DNA from: Culex pipiens pallens
Taxonomy: Eukaryota; Arthropoda; Insecta; Diptera; Culicidae
Assembly: GCF_016801865.2 (NCBI RefSeq)
Contig: NC_068938.1
Coordinates: 98,819,925 to 98,883,924, forward strand
Direction: 5' to 3'
Length of the DNA: 64,000 bases
The position numbers and the translations under genes were made by a program. This document shows positions 57,603 through 64,000 of this stretch, piece after piece; position 1 is the first letter of the stretch, and each line of letters opens with the position of its first letter. Below the pieces are notes generated by a model that worked only from the letters and a program-made list of their open reading frames with translations, made no database searches and was not told the DNA's origin.

Positions 57603-58048
57603 TCTAATCTAATTTAATCTAATCAGACCCTAGCGCAGCCAATCTTTCGAAGGGATCCTGGAGAGTGCTTTAGGTTAGATGACGCCTAGCACTCTTCTTG
57701 TCATTTATTAACATTTGTAGTGCGCCATTGCATCGGAATGAATTGAAACATCACAAGCGTTAATGCGGCCAGGCCTACTGCGTTAAGCCGTATCGCAGAG
57801 ATGATTCGTAATTGGGTTGAGTTTGAGCACAGAGTGTTTGAACAACAACACAATTCTGAATCGACAGGGGAGGAAGAAGCGTTGGGACACACCACCATGC
57901 GCTCCGAGATTTGGTTGTATTTGTTGGGAGCACCATGCTAAGATGGTTTGGTACTCCGGGACCCTCTGGGATGGGACATTGTATTTCCACGAATGCCCTG
58001 GACACTATTTGCCGTGGTTATAGCGCCTTAACTCGCTCAATTTAAAAA
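57603..58048 (-). mobile_element. Non-LTR retrotransposon 3' fragment, 16-bp TSD
   Basis: The insert is flanked by AAAAAAGTGTTTTTAA at 57587-57602 and 58049-58064. Read on the minus strand it ends in GGGTCTGATTAGATT and further GATTA-type repeats, a LINE-like tail. A 76-codon frame (58005-57775, -) may be the last part of a LINE protein, but no diagnostic motif was seen. 5' truncation is usual for such insertions. Confidence 0.75.
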
Positions 58049-58738
58049 AAAAAAGTGTTTTTAAGTAAAAAAAAATCTTTTCAAAAACAAAATGACAACG
58101 GATAAATCTATTAGATAAAAAAAATTAATAGAAAAATGGCAACGCAGTGCACGCGATGAATAAAAAGATAGATATAAAAAAAATAAAACTACATTATAAC
58201 AAATACAGAACAGTAAACGAAAGTTGTGTCGAATTTTAGATAACTCCGATTCCGACTCCGACCCAAGCTCTAGTTCCAAATAAAAATAACTAGCTCTCAT
58301 TTTTAGCTTTGCACTTTTCAAAGTTTCTGCTGTTATGACAATTTACATAATTGAAAACGGGCATTTGCATGACAACGAACCTCATTGATTCACCCCAGCT
58401 GGTTGAATTTATCAGAAAATTCACGATTTCGTTGACCATTCGCATTCCAAAATGACACCTCACATACGTTTACGTGAAAAATCACCCACGAAAAATCGCA
58501 TTAAAAATCTGAGCCGTTTTCATCGTCATCAATGAAAACAGAAACAACAACAAACCGCTTGCAGCCGAAAATAGACAGGTGCAAAAGGGTGAGAGCGCGC
58601 GCGAGAGCGTGGTGGGTCAACACCTGCCAGCCCACGAAAGAAAGAAAAAGAAAGAAAAGGGGGTCTCGCATGGCGTATCGCATCGTCTTCCCCCAACCAC
58701 CACCCACCCTCTTAAGCCGGTCTCGGGGTGGGCCCCAC

Positions 58739-58785
58739 CACGTGTTGTATATATAGCACCGGTGGGACCATTAGCCAAACAGTAC
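58739..58785 (+). promoter_or_regulatory. Candidate core promoter: E-box, TATA box, initiator
   Basis: CACGTG (58739-58744) lies 3 bp before TATATATAG (58748-58756). CAGT with A at 58781 is about 31 bases downstream of the TATA box, the normal spacing to an insect initiator. The upstream block (58560-58740) is repeat-free and richer in GC, unlike its surroundings. It would drive a + strand gene extending beyond the window. No downstream promoter element was seen. Confidence 0.6.
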
Positions 58786-59317
58786 CGTCTCTGGTCTCGC
58801 TATCTCTGTACACCTCGCGCAGACAGGTGTTTGTGCACAAATCGAACAGTGGTTTTTTTTTCTTCTTTGGATTTTGTTTTTCTTTTTTCGGTGAAAAAGG
58901 ATTCGTTTCCCTTGAACCGGAGAAGAGCAGCAACGTGCAGAATGCGAATGGTACGTGAACAAGGATGTGATTGTGTGTGAAAACTGTGTGAATAAAAGGA
59001 TAAAAAGAGGGGCAAGGACAATTCGTGGAACGACGATTTTGGGGGAAAAGTGTTTGTGCGACAATTAGGGCACGTGTCTGTGATGAACTCTTTGCTCGGT
59101 ACTCTTGGAGAAAACGAGGATTGTGTGCTAAATCGAAAGGACTATCAAAAAGAGATGAAATATCATCGGTGCAGCAGTGATTGACATCGTTAAAATTTTA
59201 ACGTTGGATGCGAAGAAGATTTGGAACTGCGAGTGCTTTAGAAAAATCAACCGTTTGAGGTGAAAAATATCTAAACAGAGCAGCGATTCCTGAAATAAGA
59301 AGTGACAAAACTTCAAA
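58781..59317 (+). other. Candidate first exon / 5' leader
   Basis: Repeat-free DNA downstream of the promoter. The first ATGs (58940 and 58946) open only a short upstream frame (MRMVREQGCDCV). GTACGT right after the second ATG could be a splice donor. A further ATG at 59083 opens a 33-codon frame (MNSLLGTLGENED...). The stretch ends where a dispersed repeat starts, so the main coding sequence is probably beyond a long intron. No product can be named. Confidence 0.4.
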
Positions 59318-59645
59318 ACTTTTTTATCGTAAAATGGTGGTTACAAGCAAAGGTTTCAAAATACATTTATGTTTTAATTGTCTGCTCTACAATTTATTTT
59401 GTAAAATATTGTTACACTCTAAAAAAAGCCCTGCAAAGTTACAAAAAACACAAAATTTCGAAATGAAATTTTTTGTTCTAAATGATTTAAAAACGACAGT
59501 AAATTTCTAATCAAATGAAAAAATAATGACAGAGCTTTTTAAACCATTCGGTATTTCTTTTTTTCAATGGAAAATACAGTCTTTTGGAATTCTGAGTACG
59601 CCATCACACCATTTCAGGTTGCCAATTATTGAAAACACGTCTTTT
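59318..59645 (+). repeat. Dispersed repeat containing ATTGTCTGCTCTACAA, copy 3
   Basis: Matches 6295-6757 and the flanks of the retroposon at 13132 (TTACAAGCAAA, ATTGTCTGCTCTACAA, GAGTACGCCATCA). Unoccupied at the retroposon site. Confidence 0.65.
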
Positions 59646-61154
59646 TTCGAGTGTTCAAATATGGAAGAAATCATACCGCCTCCCCGTAACTAGATATTGA
59701 AAAATTGACCTCGGATACGGGGACAAAATTTACCCCTTAGGATAAAGTTTCACGCAAATCGTAGAGAGGTCTGCGCAATAGCTGTGTGAGTTGGCGGAGA
59801 ATTATCCCTATGAAATGTGAGATATTGCCAGTTTTCAACCTATCCTTGAATTGGGTATCAAACTCAATTAGATATGTTTGCATGAAATTGTACATTTATC
59901 ATATTTTATTTTTTAAAGACTCTACATAAAGACTTTTCTTATAATGCTTTAATATCAAGCTTTGCTAGAAAATCAGTTTTTATTCAAAATAGAAAAACCC
60001 TTCAGACTTCAGACTTCAGACAAAGATTATTTTATGCATTTTTTAAGAAGCTTTGTGTTTACTTTTTCTTTGACAACAAGAGAGTCCACATTAATGTTGA
60101 GCTAAATGGGTAAACCCATTGGTACCTGAAATTGCAGAGCATTTAATATAAAATGAGAATCTCACTTTACTGCCACCGCTGACCTAAGCGTTAGAAAATT
60201 TGGTTCTTTATACATTTTTCCAATTCATCCCATGCAAACTTCACCCTAGAGTATCAATGGGTAAATGTATCTTGAGAACGGATTATCTGAGCGATTTTTG
60301 GCGTCTTCAGCAAAGTTGTAGGTATTGCTTATGCCTTTTCCGAAAAATAAAGTTACAAAATTTACCCATTTTCAAATTCAACTTTTCACACAGTTAGATT
60401 GCGCAAATAACAATTTTTGAAAAATCTTATTTTTGGATATGTTTTAGATGACAACAATGCCATCTTTTGAACTAAAGGACAAGTGAGTCAAAATTCATAT
60501 GACAGTGTTGCCAATTTTTGGAAAAACCTGAATTTTTGAAAAACATGGAAAGAATTGAAAAAAAAGTATTTTGATTGTATTTTCAGACGTGAAATTAAAT
60601 TTGCAATCGAATGTTTTCAATATGAGTAACAATATCTAAAACTTTTATCAATTTAAATCTACAACTTTTTTTCCATAGCCTAGTTTTTTGGTGATAAAAT
60701 TGAAGAAAGGACCAATGGTTGCTTAGCTACAGCCTCCAAAAAAAAAATCACACAAGAAAAGAGGGTTTCTCAACATCACCAAAGTAGCGTTGATTTTTTA
60801 GTGTTGATAACTTAGCAAAAGTATTGTGTAATTTTCTAGCTTTCGAATAAAAATAATTTCAAAATTTTCAAATTAACCTTAACATTTGCTTTGGTCGAAA
60901 ATAAATGTTAAATAAATGAAAATCCTTCGCAGATCCTCAAAATTTGAATTGAATCCTGAGATATTCAACATAACATATATGAGAGAAGTTTTGATAACAA
61001 GCACTATTGGTATTTTTACCAATAGTGGACACCCTAGTAGAGCCGACGAGCATTTTTCACATGTTTTCAATATGTTAAGCATTATTTCATAACCATTTGT
61101 ACAAAACCATGAAATCTGAAATCTCTTAAACATGTCTGACAATTTTTCCACCAA
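59646..61154. other. AT-rich region with TAGGGTGC-family fragment
   Basis: At 60135-60270 GAGAATCTCACTTTAC and CTAGAGTATCAATGGGTAAA resemble the complement of the 29605 element body. A short direct repeat AGACTTCAGACTTCAGAC lies at about 60004. Otherwise no gene or RNA was recognised. Confidence 0.35.
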
Positions 61155-61267
61155 TTAGGCCGTTACAAATATTTTTTAAAGTTTATGTCCCTCAGCTCTA
61201 ACCAAAGCCTGGGGGGGGGGGGGGGGGGCAAAAGATAAATAAATTACAAGCCTAGTTTTCAACATTT

Positions 61268-61348
61268 CTCGAGATTTTTTTTTTAAAAGGGCCTATAAAC
61301 ATACGGAAGACAATAGTTTATAGGTCCTTTTCAAAAAAACAACTCTAG
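61268..61348. repeat. CTAGAG hairpin mini-element, copy 3
   Basis: 81 bp from CTCGAGATTTTT to CAACTCTAG with ATTT on both sides (61264-61267, 61349-61352). The related sequence at 39190 lacks it and has one copy of the 4-bp target. Confidence 0.75.
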
Positions 61349-61539
61349 ATTTGGATGAAAAAAGTGTTTTAAAAAATGCATTTTACACGCGCCCAGTTGC
61401 TTTTCAAGCATTAGTTTTCAAAATATCGAGATATAGACGGAATTTTTTTTTCGCGAAAAAAAAAACTTTTCGTTGAACTGTACATTGGTATTTCATGAAA
61501 ATTTAAAATGTTTTCAAAGGAGTTCAAACATGCTAAATA

Positions 61540-62147
61540 TAATTGACCGATTCTTCGGCTCCTTTTCAAAAAAAAATCCCGGTTTTTTCAGCGTTTTGGC
61601 TGTAGTAGCAAAATAAAAGAAGAAACCCCCCAATGTTATTACATATTTGGAAAGCTAATTGATTTTTCTACAAAGAAATATCATGCAGAATGAACCATAT
61701 AGTACCTGTGCTTCCCCTGAAATAAAAATGTAGCGTGACGGGACAACATCGTAAAACTGGACTTTTAAAAGGCACACTACCAAAATCGCTACAGTTTTGC
61801 CAGTTTGATTTTTAAAAACTTTTGCTCTTCTACACATTATCACAAATTTAAAAACGAATCTTTTGCTCCTTGAACTGAACGAATTGGTTGAAATTTGAGT
61901 TTTTGCCAGCCATTTCTTTTCGTGACGGGACAACGAAAGGAGCAGATTTATGAAAAACTCCTCTCCCATTCAATGGCTTGCAGACCATATTTGGTCAATA
62001 TTTTTGGCTTTTGAGGTAAGAAAACGCATTTAAAGCACATTGCAATTATTGGATCATAATAAAAATGAAATCTTTCATATTAAAAATCACATTGAAAATT
62101 GAAAAAAGTGACATTTTGGTGTAGCTTCGCTAAGAATCGGTCAATTA
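61540..62147. mobile_element. TAATTGACCGATTC TIR element, TA target
   Basis: About 608 bp between TAATTGACCGATTCTT and AAGAATCGGTCAATTA, with TA on both sides. It contains ACGGGACAAC twice (about 61738 and 61926). A 104-codon minus-strand frame (61969-61655) is unrecognised. Confidence 0.6.
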
Positions 62148-62212
62148 TAAACGCAGGAAAATGCATTTGAACTGGTTTTCAGTTAATTAAACTTTAATTT
62201 TCATTAATATTT

Positions 62213-62289
62213 CCAGAGTTTTTTTTTGAAAAGGTACTATAAGCTATTGTCTTTCATATGTTTATAGGACCTGTCAAAAAAAACTCTAG
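62213..62289. repeat. CTAGAG hairpin mini-element, copy 4
   Basis: 77 bp from CCAGAGTTTTTT to AAAACTCTAG, flanked by ATTT (62209-62212, 62290-62293), in inverse orientation to copies 1-3. Confidence 0.72.
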
Positions 62290-62426
62290 ATTTTAAAGTT
62301 TTCGAAAAAAAATAATTTTGTCACCTGATTATTCAGGCCGACTTTGAAGGGGGGGAGGGGGAATGCGGATGACATAAACTTTGAGAAATATTTGCAACGG
62401 CCTTATCTGCATTTATGCAGAAATAT

Positions 62427-62636
62427 AAAACGAAGTTGACTTTATAGCTGTCGGCCACCATTGCTAGTACCAACCACTAGAATCTTCCTTTTTATCTACA
62501 AGGACTTCGCCGCCCTGGGCTCCTAAGTGTATAAAAGTATGGCATGGAGCGACGGCGCCGAATACGCGGGATTCGAACCGGCGACCTCTGGATTGTGAAT
62601 CCAGTGCACGGTCCGATTGATCCACACGGGCGGAAC
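62427..62636 (-). mobile_element. tRNA-derived SINE (family S1), copy 2
   Basis: Same head and body as copy 1, with perfect AGAAATAT duplications at 62419-62426 and 62637-62644. About 36 bp between the tRNA-like head and the body are missing compared with copies 1 and 3. Confidence 0.88.
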
Positions 62637-62797
62637 AGAAATATTGCCATTTGAAAATCCTTTTTTGTAAATGTTTTCAAAACTGACAAAACTGTTCCCT
62701 AATTTGAAAAAAAAATGTTGGCTATTTTGGAAACATTAAAATGTTGCCGAATTCAACAACACAGAGTAACCGGATTTGCTCACAGGATTTCTATCCA

Positions 62798-63147
62798 CAC
62801 AGCAAAAAATCCGATGGTAAAATCCCATTCAAAAGCATGCACATCACCTTTGTCAAAATAAACACTTAATATTACACACTGCATGTACAATTTTTGCAAA
62901 CACAAAAAAAGTTGCAACCGACGGGATTCAAACCCAGCACCAACAGTAAGGACTGGCGCCTTAGCCCACTCGGCTATCAGACGGAAAAACGCATATATGA
63001 GCTCGACATTTCGGTCAAGTAGGTTTCCCATACAGATGGGCTACATATTTCAGGGTGTAAAATCACATTAAATTGCATAAAATAATGCAATATTTATTTT
63101 ACACCAGGCCTTTTACACGCAGCTGCATTACTACTTTTTTAGCTGTG
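62798..63147 (-). mobile_element. CACAGC TIR element with internal tRNA-like module, copy 2
   Basis: CACAGCAAAAAATCC to CTTTTTTAGCTGTG, with the same tRNA-like unit on the minus strand (about 62982-62915). The body is collinear with copy 1, including GGGTGTAAAATCACAT and TATTTATTTTACACC. Confidence 0.75.
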
Positions 63148-63804
63148 CATGCACTATAGCAAAACTGTTATTTTCATATCAAATTTACCCGGTATTCGGT
63201 GTTTTGATGCATGGTGTGTGTCTAATGATAAATGTAATGAAGTTGTATAAGAAATATGGCTTAAAACAACATTAAAACCTAACAGACTAGTGCTAATTTT
63301 TTTCCAAAAATGATCGAACAAAACGTGTCAAAAATGACATTTAACATATAAATGAATTAAAAAAAAAAATGTTTTGATGAAAATTCCTCCATAGCAAATA
63401 ATTATAAGTTTACCAAAACAAAACAATAAATTTGTTATAGTTGCTGATAAAATCACGCATTTTAATATTTAAAAAAAATGTTACTGACTTATAATTATAA
63501 AATATCATTTCAAACATCAATAATGCTGTTTCAGTTAAGTACAATTAACTATAATATTGATTCATCGTTTATTCTAACGGTTTCAGCAACTTTGGTATTT
63601 TTAACAAAAAAAAAACTGTTATTTTTATGTTCATAATTGAAAAAATATGGAATGAGGTTGATCAAAAGAAGTATTTATTGTATGTTTAAGAAAAACTATT
63701 ACTCAAATACAATTCTTCATTTTTGTACTGCTCACCATTGAAAAAACGGCTAATATCCACTTTTGGCAAAAACGAGTTATTAGCACCAGGTGGTAGAGGA
63801 TGTG
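63148..63804. other. Unassigned AT-rich sequence
   Basis: No gene or repeat recognised before the terminal SINE. Confidence 0.3.
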
Positions 63805-64000
63805 TCCCGCCCGTGTGGATCAATCGGACCGCGCACTGGACTCACAATCCAGAGGTCGCCGGTTCGAATCCCGCGGCGGGCGCTCTAAAATTCTTTGTGT
63901 AAATATGGGTATTCGGCGCCGTCGCTCCGTGCCATACTTTCATACACTTAGGAGCCCAGGGCGGCGAAGTCCTTGTAGATAAAAAGGAAGACACTAGTGG
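63805..64000 (+). mobile_element. tRNA-derived SINE (family S1), copy 3, cut by window end
   Basis: TCCCGCCCGTGTGGATCAAT, stem-loop CTGGA-CTCACAA-TCCAG and B box GGTTCGAATCCCG at 63861-63873, then the family body to the last base. It is the most intact head of the three and keeps the segment deleted in copy 2. Confidence 0.85.

Larger units (their letters stand above)
56430..58290. mobile_element. Decayed relative of the GACTCC hAT
   Basis: Collinear with the interior of 48635-52056: TGACTATCAAAGTCACC, ACAATTTTCAACGAAACT, GACATGGACAT, AAATTAAAATCCTATCA, GTCAGTCTCAAATATTC, GGAAGAGTTAT and a short GACTCCGATTCCGACTCC-like end at 58245. True tips were not found. It is split by a Helitron (57100-57389) and a LINE fragment (57603-58048). 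Confidence 0.75.
61155..62405. mobile_element. TAAGGCCGTTGC TIR element, decayed palindrome
   Basis: The left end TTAGGCCGTTACAAATATTT and right end AATATTTGCAACGGCCTTA are inverted. The order tip, ACTTTATGTC-like motif, G or C run, then CTAGAG hairpin holds in both halves. An 18-G tract lies at 61211-61228. A smaller TIR element sits between the halves. No target duplication was found. Confidence 0.6.

Overview
This window is AT-rich animal DNA and looks like intergenic or intronic sequence from a mosquito, most likely a culicine and possibly Culex. The assignment is an inference from repeat content: an RTE-like retrotransposon 3' end ending near CCTTTCCTCAGT, Helitrons opening TCTATATATATAAAAA, several tRNA-derived SINEs, and very many small TIR elements. 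No complete protein-coding gene was recognised. The open frames are short and mostly lie in repeats. No transposase, reverse transcriptase or Rep/helicase domain was seen, so nearly every mobile element here is non-autonomous or a fragment.

Layout: 0-8 kb holds a hAT-type element with an exact 8-bp duplication (198-1039), repeat fragments and unrecognised AT-rich DNA. 7.9-11.5 kb is a 10-bp-unit minisatellite with a ~740-bp higher-order period, interrupted by a TIR element and a SINE. 13.0-14.2 kb is a dispersed repeat split by an 859-bp retroposon that carries three covarying hairpins. 14.8-19.3 kb is an RTE-like 3' region split by a 3.75-kb palindromic element with an (ACTAAAAT)n core. 21.4-25.1 kb has two large palindromes, one Transib-like and one split by a TTAA-site MITE. 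26.9-34 kb holds more TTAA MITEs, hAT-like and pogo-like elements and a SINE, around a non-repetitive island with three ACCACGTG boxes near 28.6 kb. 36.4-43.1 kb has three more palindromes, with a hAT and a Helitron nested inside. 44-48.3 kb has a TIR element, a dimeric SINE, a palindrome and a convergent tRNA-like pair. 48.6-52.1 kb is a hAT-type element with GACTCC repeats, split by a retroposon with a 24-bp target duplication; a decayed relative lies at 56.4-58.3 kb. 58.7 kb has the best gene-related signal: an E-box, TATA box and initiator on the + strand, followed by a repeat-free leader-like stretch. 59.3-64 kb is repeats again, ending in a SINE cut by the window edge.

The most informative point is that the window often carries its own controls. 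Related copies or opposite palindrome arms preserve empty target sites, which fix the boundaries of the TTAA MITE, the CCCGGG-rich hAT, the 24-bp-TSD retroposon, a Helitron and a 60-81 bp hairpin element. Candidate undescribed items are that CTAGAG hairpin family, the covarying hairpin triplet, the TIR elements with an internal tRNA-like module, and the density of long palindromes, which would form long double-stranded RNA if transcribed.
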